Assembly: GCA_010021145.1 (NCBI GenBank) | Contig: RGRP01000021.1 | Span: forward strand, 1-11,430 | Direction of reading: 5' to 3' | Length of the DNA stretch: 11,430 nucleotides | Source: Candidatus Fonsibacter lacus | GTDB taxonomy: Bacteria; Pseudomonadota; Alphaproteobacteria; Pelagibacterales; Pelagibacteraceae | Part shown: positions 1-6,207 of the stretch, piece after piece | Numbering within the stretch: position 1 is the first letter of the stretch | Layout of the letters: each line of letters opens with the position of its first letter | Position numbers and translations under genes: made by a program | The notes under the pieces: generated by a model | Database searches by the model: none | Seen by the model: the letters and a program-made list of their open reading frames with translations, nothing else | Told to the model about the DNA's origin: nothing

Positions 1-413
1 CCAAATGCACCATGTGTTGAAGTATGGCTATCTCCGCAAACAATTGTCATTCCAGGCTGAGTAAATCCTTGTTCAGGACCAATCACATGAACAATACCTT
101 GACGTTTGTCTGTTAAACCAAAAAATTCTATACCAAAATCTTTGCAATTTTTAGAAAGAGTCTCCACTTGAATTGCGGATTCTTTATCAGCTATTCCTTT
201 TGATCTATCAGTTGTTGGAACGTTATGATCGACCACTGCTAATGTTGATCCAGGTAATTTTACTTTTCTATTCGATAAACGTAACCCCTCAAATGCCTGA
301 GGACTTGTTACTTCGTGAACTAAATGTCTATCAATATATAAAAGTGATGTTCCGTCATTTTGTTCATCAACTAAATGACTCTCCCATATTTTGTCGTAAA
401 GTGTCTTTGCCAT
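1..413 (-). CDS. leuC: 3-isopropylmalate dehydratase large subunit, N-terminal part (cut by window edge)
   Basis: LeuC with LeuD isomerises 2-isopropylmalate to 3-isopropylmalate in leucine biosynthesis. It is a cytoplasmic aconitase-family enzyme carrying a 4Fe-4S cluster. The frame starts at an ATG at 413 (MAKTLYDKIWESH) and stays open for 137 codons to the left edge. Family-typical stretches are clear: YIDRHLVHEVTSPQAFEGLR near residue 30, VDHNVPTTDR near 65, and GDSHTSTHGAFG at the cut end. The cluster-ligating cysteines would lie further on, outside the window. The gene starts 16 nt after rplS on the same strand, so it is probably co-transcribed with the ribosomal-protein operon. No strong ribosome binding site is visible. 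Identity is near certain; the 3' end cannot be assessed. Confidence 0.96.
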   Translation of the reverse strand, partial: MAKTLYDKIWESHLVDEQNDGTSLLYIDRHLVHEVTSPQAFEGLRLSNRKVKLPGSTLAVVDHNVPTTDRSKGIADKESAIQVETLSKNCKDFGIEFFGLTDKRQGIVHVIGPEQGFTQPGMTIVCGDSHTSTHGAF

Positions 414-429
414 TAAATAAAAACTAGTA

Positions 430-948
430 TTACTTCTTTTTATTCTGAGCTTCTGTCTTTGGCGTTGAAGCTTTTTCCGTATTTTTTGGAGCCTGTTCAA
501 CAGCTATATCTGTTTGTGCTTCAATATTTTGGACAGCCTCTTTTTTAGGTAAAGGTTGAATAATATCTACACCAATTTTTTTTCTAATTTTTTCAGTAAT
601 TCTAGCTGATTTACCAGTTCTTTCTCTTAAGTAATAAAGTTTTGCTCTTCTTACTTTTCCGCTTCTAATGACTTCAACAGATTCTACGTTTGGACTATGA
701 ACTGGAAATAATCTTTCAACGCCTTCACCGAAAGAAATTTTTCTAACTGTAAAAGTAGAATTAATTCCTTTATTTTTTTTAGCAATACAAACGCCTTCGT
801 AAGCTTGTATTCTTTGTCTTTTTCCTTCGATAATTCGAACGTTTACTTTTAAAGTATCTCCTGGAGAAAATTCTGGAAACTTTTTTTCACCAATTTGCTT
901 AATATGAAGTTTATCTAATTCGTCTATTCTCATTGTAGAAATTTGCAT
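430..948 (-). CDS. rplS: 50S ribosomal protein L19, with extended C-terminal tail
   Basis: L19 sits at the 30S/50S interface of the ribosome. The N-terminal part (residues 1 to about 115) is the recognisable L19 core: FSPGDTLKVNVRIIEGKRQR, then YEGVCIAKKNKGINSTFTVR, GVERLFPVHSP and KVRRAKLYYLRERTGKSAR. Bacterial L19 is usually around 115-130 residues, but this one has 172. The extra roughly 45 residues form a low-complexity tail rich in Lys, Glu, Ala, Gln and Thr that ends in KKK and is probably disordered. The start ATG at 948 lies 10 nt after the trmD stop with little Shine-Dalgarno character, so translational coupling to trmD is likely. The order trmD-rplS is the classic bacterial arrangement. 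Confidence 0.97.
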   Translation of the reverse strand: MQISTMRIDELDKLHIKQIGEKKFPEFSPGDTLKVNVRIIEGKRQRIQAYEGVCIAKKNKGINSTFTVRKISFGEGVERLFPVHSPNVESVEVIRSGKVRRAKLYYLRERTGKSARITEKIRKKIGVDIIQPLPKKEAVQNIEAQTDIAVEQAPKNTEKASTPKTEAQNKKK

Positions 949-958
949 TAAAATTTAG

Positions 959-1645
959 TTATTTGTGATATTTTTCCCATAAGTCTTGTCTCTGGCGACG
1001 TGTTATATCCTCGGATTGTGCTAAGCGCCAGTCCTTAATTTTAGCGTGATTCCCAGACAAAAGTACTTCTGGAACCGCTCTTCCTTTCCACTCTTGGGGT
1101 TTTGTATATTGCGGATATTCCAATAAATTATTTTCAAAACTCTCTTCATTCAAAGAAGAAGAGTTGCCAAGAACGCCCGGTAACAATCTAAGTATTGAGT
1201 CTAAAAAAACAAACGCAGCTGTTTCGCCACCGGATAAAATAAAATCACCAATACTTATTTCTCTAATCTTTCTTTCTTCTATAACTCTCTGATCAATTCC
1301 CTCAAAGTGTCCACAAATAAGATCTACTCCATTTTTTTGTGATAATTCTTTTGCAACTTTTTGAGTTAACAATTCACCTCTGGGACTTAGATAAATAAGT
1401 TCATTTTTAGAATTTTTAACATTTTTATCCAAACAATTATCTATTACATCGGCACGCATAACCATTCCGCTTCCTCCACCAAAAGGAGTATCATCCACAC
1501 TTCCGTGTTTATCTAAGGCATAGTCCCTAATGTTAACAACATCGAGTGACCAGATTTTATTTTCTCTAGCTCTTTTATAAAGCCCGATATCTAAAATCCC
1601 CGGAAAAAATTCTGGATATAAAGTGAATATTTTTGCAGACCACAT
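959..1645 (-). CDS. trmD: tRNA (guanine-N1-)-methyltransferase
   Basis: TrmD transfers a methyl group from S-adenosylmethionine to G37 of tRNAs with a G at position 36, which prevents +1 frameshifting. It is a homodimeric SPOUT-class (trefoil knot) enzyme. The protein has 228 residues, a normal length. Typical signatures occur in order: MWSAKIFTLYPEFFPGILD at the N terminus, DDTPFGGGSGMVMRADV near 52-68, IYLSPRGELLTQKVA near 84-98, the SAM-pocket LICGHFEGIDQRVIEE near 109-124, EISIGDFILSGGETAA near 129-144, and YTKPQEWKGRAVPEVLLSG before the C-terminal domain. The gene starts only 5 nt after the rpsP stop, where rimM usually sits in this operon. Identity is secure. Confidence 0.97.
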   Translation of the reverse strand: MWSAKIFTLYPEFFPGILDIGLYKRARENKIWSLDVVNIRDYALDKHGSVDDTPFGGGSGMVMRADVIDNCLDKNVKNSKNELIYLSPRGELLTQKVAKELSQKNGVDLICGHFEGIDQRVIEERKIREISIGDFILSGGETAAFVFLDSILRLLPGVLGNSSSLNEESFENNLLEYPQYTKPQEWKGRAVPEVLLSGNHAKIKDWRLAQSEDITRRQRQDLWEKYHK

Positions 1646-1650
1646 AATAG

Positions 1651-2100
1651 TTAATTTGTTTTTGGCGCCTCCGCTTCTGGTGCTTTTTCTTCAGCTTTTG
1701 GTGCCTCTACTGGAGCTGCTTCAGCTGCTGGGGCTGTCGCTTCTGCTGCTGGAGCCGCTGGTGCTTCTTTTGGAGCTTGCGCAGCTTTTAATCTTTCTTG
1801 AGCTTTCTTTTTAGGTAAAGCTTTAATTGGATTATTTCTTTTTTCAGGAACAGGAGCAAGATTTGCTGCACCTAAAAATTTTGCAACTCTTAAAGTCGGT
1901 TTTGCTCCCATTTTAAGCCAATGAGTTATTCTTTCTGACTCTAAACTTAATCTTTCAGGTTTACTTTTTGGTAACAACGGATTGAAGTATCCAAGTTTTT
2001 CAATAAATTTTCCATCTCTTGGATTTCTAGAATCTGCAACTACGATTTGATAGAAGGGTCTTTTTTTTGTCCCCCCTCTAGATAGTCTTATTTTTAACAT
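1651..2100 (-). CDS. rpsP: 30S ribosomal protein S16, with Ala/Pro/Glu-rich tail
   Basis: S16 is an early-binding protein of the small subunit body and helps fold 16S rRNA. The first roughly 85 residues are a standard S16: MLKIRLSRGGTKKRPFYQIV, ADSRNPRDGKFIEKLGYFNP, then ERITHWLKMGAKPT and RVAKFLGAAN. The protein continues to 149 residues, against about 80-100 in most bacteria. Residues from about 105 on form a low-complexity tail dominated by Ala, Pro, Glu and Lys, with repeated EAPA/APAAEA units, and this segment is visibly more G+C-rich than its surroundings. A good Shine-Dalgarno (AAAGGAAA) lies in the 12-nt gap after ffh and supports the ATG at 2100. Identity is secure; the role of the tail is unknown. 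Confidence 0.97.
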   Translation of the reverse strand: MLKIRLSRGGTKKRPFYQIVVADSRNPRDGKFIEKLGYFNPLLPKSKPERLSLESERITHWLKMGAKPTLRVAKFLGAANLAPVPEKRNNPIKALPKKKAQERLKAAQAPKEAPAAPAAEATAPAAEAAPVEAPKAEEKAPEAEAPKTN

Positions 2101-2112
2101 TTGTTTTCCTTT

Positions 2113-3474
2113 CTATTTTAGATTGTTAAATAACTCTGGAGGTATTCCATCTAAACCGCCAAAATTTCTTCCGCCACCTTGTGACATTCTTTTCATCATT
2201 CCTGTCATCATTTTATGTTGTTTTAGAAGCTTGTTTACTAAAGCGATGTCGGTTCCTGAACCATTCGCTATTCTTTTTTTTCTAGAACCATCAATAATTT
2301 TTGGGTTGTCTCTTTCTTTTGGAGTCATTGATAAAATGACTGCCTCTTGTTTGCCCAAAAGACCTTCATCAATATCCGCTTCTTCTATTTGTTTTTTAAT
2401 CTTTGAAATACCAGGGATCATTCCTAGAACCTTTCCCATACCGCCAATTTTTTTCATTTGTCTAAGCTGTTTTAAATAATCATTAAAAGTGAATTGTCCT
2501 TTTTTAAAATTCTCTTCTAGTTCTTCAACTTCTTCTTTTTTTAAATTTTCAGATACTTTTTCAACAAGAGAAACCACATCTCCCATTCCTAAAATCCTAT
2601 TTGCAATTCTTTCTGGATGAAATATTTCAAAATCGTCAATTTTTTCACCAACTCCTAAAAATTTAATAGGACAGTTAGCAACTGACTTCATACTAAGAGC
2701 GGCGCCGCCTTTTCCATCGCCGTCTATTCTTGTTAATATTATTCCTGTTAAATCGACTGTTTTTTTAAATTCACTAGCAATGTTTACAGCGTCTTGTCCT
2801 GTTAAAGAGTCGGCAACTAAAAAAGTTTCGATTGGATTAATTATTTTTTTAAGATTATTTAACTCACTCATCATCACGCTATCTATTTGCGTTCTTCCTG
2901 CAGTATCAAAAATAATTACATCAGATCCTGATAAAGAAGCTGCTGCTAAAGTTCTTTGCGTAATTTCTATTGGAAGTTGTCCTTCTACAATTGGGATTGT
3001 TTGAATATTATTTTGACTTCCTAATAATTCTAATTGTTTTTGAGCTGCCGGACGGTAAACGTCTAAGCTAGATAACATTACTTTTTTATTGAAATTCTTT
3101 TCAATAAATTTTGCAATTTTTGCTGATGTTGTTGTTTTTCCTGAACCCTGCAAGCCAACAACTAATATTTTTGCTGGCGGAACTGTATTAAGATTAATTT
3201 CTGATTTTTCACTCCCTAAAATTTTAACAAGTTCATCATAGACAATTTTAACAAGTAATTGTCCTGGAGTTATAGATTTTAAAACTTCTTGGCCAATTGC
3301 TTTTGGCTTAACATTTGCAATAAATTCTTTAGCAACAGAAAGAGCAACGTCTGACTCAAGAAGAGCCTGACGGATTTTTCGTAATCCTTCATCAACTTGC
3401 TTTTCATCTAATTGAGTGCTTTTATTAAAAAAAGAAAAAGCGGACTCAATTTTACTTGTTAAATTTTCAAACAT
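2113..3474 (-). CDS. ffh: Signal recognition particle protein (SRP54 homologue, GTPase)
   Basis: Ffh binds 4.5S RNA and signal sequences of nascent membrane proteins and delivers ribosomes to FtsY at the inner membrane. All SRP-GTPase elements are present in 453 residues: N domain (about 1-95), P-loop GLQGSGKTTT (108-117), DVYRPAAQKQLELL (138-151), DTAGR (190-194), TRIDGDGKGGAALS (248-261) and GVGEK (274-278). The methionine-rich M domain follows, with KKIGGMGKVLGMIPG (341-355), the RNA-binding SRKKRIANGSG (397-407) and KMMTGMMKRM (421-430). One small variation is SLTGQDAVNIA where AMTGQDAV is usual. The ATG at 3474 is preceded by GGAGA six bases upstream. It is the first gene of the minus-strand operon and has a structured leader. 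Confidence 0.98.
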   Translation of the reverse strand: MFENLTSKIESAFSFFNKSTQLDEKQVDEGLRKIRQALLESDVALSVAKEFIANVKPKAIGQEVLKSITPGQLLVKIVYDELVKILGSEKSEINLNTVPPAKILVVGLQGSGKTTTSAKIAKFIEKNFNKKVMLSSLDVYRPAAQKQLELLGSQNNIQTIPIVEGQLPIEITQRTLAAASLSGSDVIIFDTAGRTQIDSVMMSELNNLKKIINPIETFLVADSLTGQDAVNIASEFKKTVDLTGIILTRIDGDGKGGAALSMKSVANCPIKFLGVGEKIDDFEIFHPERIANRILGMGDVVSLVEKVSENLKKEEVEELEENFKKGQFTFNDYLKQLRQMKKIGGMGKVLGMIPGISKIKKQIEEADIDEGLLGKQEAVILSMTPKERDNPKIIDGSRKKRIANGSGTDIALVNKLLKQHKMMTGMMKRMSQGGGRNFGGLDGIPPELFNNLK

Positions 3475-3480
3475 TTTTTT

Positions 3481-3485
3481 TCTCC
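3481..3485 (-). promoter_or_regulatory. Shine-Dalgarno of ffh, adjacent to possible pseudoknot
   Basis: On the minus strand this reads GGAGA, followed by six A residues and the ffh ATG at 3474, which is ideal spacing. It fixes the ffh start. The five bases just upstream (CUGCU, 3486-3490) are complementary to part of the loop of the first leader hairpin. Pairing there could therefore control access to this site. Confidence 0.8.
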
Positions 3486-3574
3486 AGCAGCAATCGCACT
3501 AGTGGGCGAATATCGCTGACTAGTGTTGATCTCCTTCATTAGAAGGACACCACAAAACCTGCTTATTTTTGTGG
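3481..3574 (-). ncRNA. Candidate structured 5' leader (cis-regulatory RNA) of the ffh operon
   Basis: Read on the minus strand, nearly the whole ffh 5' UTR folds. Hairpin 1 pairs 3567-3574 with 3550-3557 (CCACAAAA/UUUUGUGG, perfect 8 bp, 9-nt loop AUAAGCAGG). Hairpin 2 pairs 3542-3547 with 3532-3537 (UCCUUC/GAAGGA, 4-nt loop). Hairpin 3 pairs 3519-3525 with 3497-3503 (CACUAGU/ACUAGUG, perfect 7 bp), followed by a 2x2 internal loop and a GCGA/UCGC stem with a 3-nt loop. The AGCAG of loop 1 can pair with CUGCU at 3486-3490, directly abutting the Shine-Dalgarno. The stems are perfect and more G+C-rich than usual intergenic sequence here. It does not carry the conserved 4.5S RNA domain IV motif, and I do not recognise it as a specific known riboswitch. 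Ligand and mechanism are unknown; a ribosomal or SRP-protein autoregulatory leader is one possibility. Confidence 0.6.
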
Positions 3575-3588
3575 AAAATTTTATTAAA

Positions 3589-3615
3589 AGTATATTTTAC
3601 TATTTTAAAAGTCAA
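3589..3615 (-). promoter_or_regulatory. Candidate sigma-70-type promoter for ffh operon
   Basis: On the minus strand TTGACT (3615-3610) is followed after 15 nt by TATACT (3594-3589). Both hexamers are 5/6 matches to the consensus, but the spacer is shorter than the ideal 17. A start about seven bases downstream would fall near 3582, just before the first leader hairpin, so the transcript would begin with the structured leader. In such A+T-rich DNA chance matches are common. Confidence 0.45.
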
Positions 3616-3652
3616 TAATTGAGAATATTTGTAAGATACAACAATAAAATAG

Positions 3653-4477
3653 ATGATCGAAATACAAGCTTATAAAATGGATGGCCTAGGCAATGACTTT
3701 ATCATCATTGATAGAAGAAAAGATAAAATCAATCTTTCAAAACAACAAATTATAAATATTGCTGATAGAAAAAAAGGTCCAGGTTGCGACCAAATTATTA
3801 TTATAGATAAAGATAAAGAAAAAAAAACCAACGCTAAAATAACTTTTTATAATTCTGACGGTGGAGAAACGGGAGCCTGCGGTAACGGTTCTAGATGTAT
3901 TTCATATTTTTTAATGAACGAAAAAAAATTAAATAAATCAAAAATTAATACTGAAAGTGGAGTTTTAAAAGCGAAACTTACTGGAAAAACAGAGGTGTCA
4001 GTTGATATGGGAATTCCAAATTTCGATTGGAAAAAAATACCTTTGGTTAAAAAAATGAACCATACAAAAGTTAAAATTAAAACGAAACATTTTGGAACTT
4101 TATCAGGTTATACTTTGAGTGTTGGTAATCCTCATATTATTTTTTTTAAAGATATAACGTTTGAATTACTTAAAAAAATTGGTCCTCAAATTGAGCATCA
4201 CGAATTTTTTCCAGAAAGATGTAATGTTACATTTGCTGAAGTAATGAATAAAAAAAATATCGCAGTTAAAGTTTGGGAAAGAGGAGCTGGTTTAACCCTT
4301 GCGTGTGGTACCGCTGCTTGTGCTACTGCTGTGGCGGCTAATAAATTAGGTCTGACTGGAAAAAAAGTTAATATTCATTTTAAAAATGGCACACTCCATA
4401 TTGAATGGACAAAAGACAAACATATTATAATGACCGGATCTGTCTCAAATATTAATAATATTAGTCTTAAAGTATAA
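3653..4477 (+). CDS. dapF: Diaminopimelate epimerase
   Basis: DapF converts LL-diaminopimelate to meso-diaminopimelate, the last step before lysine and a peptidoglycan cross-linking residue. It is a PLP-independent cytoplasmic enzyme that uses two cysteines. The 274-residue protein is normal length and has two mirrored halves. Visible signatures are KMDGLGNDFIIID (8-20), GPGCDQI (42-48), YNSDGGETGACGNGSRC (66-82) with the first catalytic Cys at 76, SVGNPH (156-161), and GAGLTLACGTAACATAV (211-227) with the second catalytic Cys at 218. The usual His of the MHGxGNDF motif is Asp here. It is the first gene rightward of the divergent intergenic region, and ftsY follows 6 nt later. The ATG at 3653 has no obvious Shine-Dalgarno, but the motif at residue 8 shows the start is near-correct. 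Confidence 0.96.
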   Translation: MIEIQAYKMDGLGNDFIIIDRRKDKINLSKQQIINIADRKKGPGCDQIIIIDKDKEKKTNAKITFYNSDGGETGACGNGSRCISYFLMNEKKLNKSKINTESGVLKAKLTGKTEVSVDMGIPNFDWKKIPLVKKMNHTKVKIKTKHFGTLSGYTLSVGNPHIIFFKDITFELLKKIGPQIEHHEFFPERCNVTFAEVMNKKNIAVKVWERGAGLTLACGTAACATAVAANKLGLTGKKVNIHFKNGTLHIEWTKDKHIIMTGSVSNINNISLKV

Positions 4478-4483
4478 TTCTTA

Positions 4484-5398
4484 ATGAATTTTTTTAAAAA
4501 ACTTCAAGATAGTCTTAAAAAAACTTCAGAAAAATTTACAAAAGGAATTAACGAAGTTTTTAACAAATCTAGACCCCAAGCTGAAATTCTTCAGGATATA
4601 GAAGATATTCTTATTCAAGCAGACGTGGGTATTGGATTTGTAGAAGAATTTAGAAAAAATATAGCCAATAAAAAATATAGCAAAGAAGAATTAACAAAGG
4701 AAAATTTCTTTCAAGCAATTGCTAAGAAAATAGAAGAAATTTTAATACCCCTTCAAAAAGATTTTTTTGCAAAAAAACATAATAAGCCCACTGTCGTATT
4801 AGTATGTGGAGTGAATGGCGTTGGTAAAACAACAACGATTGGAAAATTATGTAAAAAACTCAAAACTCAAGGAAATAAAATTATTGTTGGAGCAGCGGAT
4901 ACCTTTCGAGCGGCAGCAATCGATCAATTAGAACTTTGGTGTAAAAAAATTAATGTAGAAATAATAAAATCAGACATTGGTTCAGATCCAGCCTCTGTTG
5001 CATTTAAAAGTTTTGAATATGCAAAACAAAATAATGCTGATTACTGCGTGATTGATACAGCGGGACGACTACAAAATAAAAAAAATCTAATGGAAGAATT
5101 TTCTAAAATTATCAGAGTTTTAAAAAAAATTGACGCAAATGCACCTCATGAAACTATTTTAGTTCTTGATGCAACGACTGGACAGAATGCAATTAATCAA
5201 ATTGAAGAATTTAAAAAAATTACACCGATCACTGGAATTATAATGACAAAATTAGATGGAACCGCAAAAGGTGGTATTCTTGTTGCTATTGCAAAACAAT
5301 TTCAAATTCCAATTTATGCAATTGGCGTTGGTGAAAAAGAAGAAGACTTAGACAATTTTATTGCAAAAGATTTTGTGCAAGCTTTTATTAAAAGCTAA
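4484..5398 (+). CDS. ftsY: Signal recognition particle receptor FtsY
   Basis: FtsY is the membrane-associated GTPase that docks the Ffh-ribosome complex and passes nascent chains to SecYEG. The 304-residue protein is essentially an NG domain. It has an N domain with DIEDILIQADVGI (38-50), P-loop GVNGVGKTTTIGKL (109-122), AADTFRAAA (137-145), DTAGR (191-195), TKLDGTAKGG (255-264) and GVGEKEEDL (281-289). The long acidic A domain found in enterobacterial FtsY is missing; only a short lysine-rich amphipathic stretch (residues 1-20, starting MNFFKKLQDSLKKT) could contact membrane, which is common in alphaproteobacteria. It is closely coupled to dapF. The 3' end overlaps the convergent hydrolase gene by 4 nt. 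Confidence 0.97.
   Translation: MNFFKKLQDSLKKTSEKFTKGINEVFNKSRPQAEILQDIEDILIQADVGIGFVEEFRKNIANKKYSKEELTKENFFQAIAKKIEEILIPLQKDFFAKKHNKPTVVLVCGVNGVGKTTTIGKLCKKLKTQGNKIIVGAADTFRAAAIDQLELWCKKINVEIIKSDIGSDPASVAFKSFEYAKQNNADYCVIDTAGRLQNKKNLMEEFSKIIRVLKKIDANAPHETILVLDATTGQNAINQIEEFKKITPITGIIMTKLDGTAKGGILVAIAKQFQIPIYAIGVGEKEEDLDNFIAKDFVQAFIKS
5380..5396. terminator. Weak bidirectional stem-loop at the ftsY/hydrolase convergence
   Basis: AGCTTTT (5380-5386) and AAAAGCT (5390-5396) form a 7-bp inverted repeat with a 3-nt loop, lying inside the last codons of ftsY. It is followed on the plus strand by an A/T-rich run ending in GTTTTT. It is the only hairpin seen at the junction of the convergent units. 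The stem is A/T-rich and may be fortuitous. Confidence 0.3.
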
Positions 5399-6207
5399 TT
5401 TAGTGTTTTTATAAATTTCTGTAATTCAAGTTTAAGTTCAGAGTTATAAGTCATCATATGACGATCAAATTGGGGGAAGTATCCATACTTTTTGACCTTA
5501 ACTTCATCGAATAGTTTTTTTCCCATGGCAATAGGGATTATTATATCTGCTCCACCATGCATTATCAGAATTGGTGATTTTATGTTTTTAATTTTTTTTA
5601 AACTTAAATATTTATCTTTTAATATTAAATCCACAGGTAAATAGGGATAATAAATCTTTGCTGCATCAACAATGGAAGTGTAGGGAGACTCTAAAATAAT
5701 TCCTGCAAAATTTTGATTTTGCGCAACTTCAACTGCAACGCCCGTACCTAAAGATTCTCCATATAAAATAATTTTATTCTTTGAAATATTATTCTTTTCT
5801 AACCATTCTACAGCGCTTCTCGCATCGTTATATAAGCCTTGTTCTGTTGGACTTCCCTTATTTCCGCTAAATCCTCGCCAAGAAATTATTAAATAATTTA
5901 AATTTAAATTTTTTAATTCGTTTAATTTGTAAATTCTATTGCCTAACTCTCCTGCATTTCCGTGAAAAAATAGAACTGTATATTTATTTTGAGGATTTTT
6001 ATAAAACCACGACTTTAAAGTAATTCCCTCTGTTGAAGGTATAGAAAGTTCTTTAATGTCTGCATTTAATTTTTCGCCACGTAAATAATTGTTTTTATAT
6101 GGATGATATAAAAAATTTCTCTGAAAGATGTACATGTAAGTACAAACAGAAAGGTAAAGGGTGATTGCAGATAAAAAGACGTATAAAAAAATTCGTCTTA
6201 ATTTCAT
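5395..6207 (-). CDS. Membrane-anchored alpha/beta hydrolase (ABHD13/BEM46-like)
   Basis: This is a predicted serine hydrolase of the alpha/beta fold, 270 residues. Residues about 5-29 are a single hydrophobic segment after a basic start (MKLRR), so the enzyme is probably anchored with its catalytic domain on the periplasmic side; that orientation is inferred. Visible elements are the oxyanion-loop FFHGNAGELGNR (80-91), nucleophile elbow GESLGTG with Ser152, the acid in ILIMHGGADIIIP (Asp221) and a candidate catalytic His250 in FDRHMMTY. This layout matches the BEM46/ABHD13/ABHD17 group, for which bacterial substrates are mostly unknown (esters, thioesters or peptides are possible). Its ATG overlaps the upstream dehydrogenase stop by one base (TAATG), so translation is coupled. 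It is the last gene of the minus-strand operon. Confidence 0.85.
   Translation of the reverse strand: MKLRRIFLYVFLSAITLYLSVCTYMYIFQRNFLYHPYKNNYLRGEKLNADIKELSIPSTEGITLKSWFYKNPQNKYTVLFFHGNAGELGNRIYKLNELKNLNLNYLIISWRGFSGNKGSPTEQGLYNDARSAVEWLEKNNISKNKIILYGESLGTGVAVEVAQNQNFAGIILESPYTSIVDAAKIYYPYLPVDLILKDKYLSLKKIKNIKSPILIMHGGADIIIPIAMGKKLFDEVKVKKYGYFPQFDRHMMTYNSELKLELQKFIKTLN

Noticed and set aside
1623..1814. Leucine-rich plus-strand open frame opposite rpsP and the start of trmD.
   Set aside because: It is the antisense shadow of the Ala/Pro/Glu-rich S16 tail, where antisense Leu codons arise automatically.
2123..3004. Two plus-strand open frames opposite ffh.
   Set aside because: Both lie entirely within the clearly coding ffh and have no recognisable domain, so they are shadows.
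3459..3539. A 26-codon minus-strand reading frame starting inside leader hairpin 2 and overlapping the ffh start out of frame, a possible leader peptide.
   Set aside because: No Shine-Dalgarno precedes its ATG, and its codons are explained by the hairpin palindromes and the ffh Shine-Dalgarno/A-run. Coding conservation in relatives would be needed to revive it.
3481..3574. Considered as the 4.5S SRP RNA gene (ffs) because it adjoins ffh.
   Set aside because: The conserved domain IV with its GGAA-type tetraloop and the AAGCAGCC-like asymmetric loop are absent. The elements end exactly at the ffh Shine-Dalgarno, which fits a leader better.
3597..3652. A rightward promoter for dapF.
   Set aside because: Several A/T-rich near-matches exist (for example TTGAGA at 3619-3624), but none has a convincing partner hexamer at proper spacing before the ATG.
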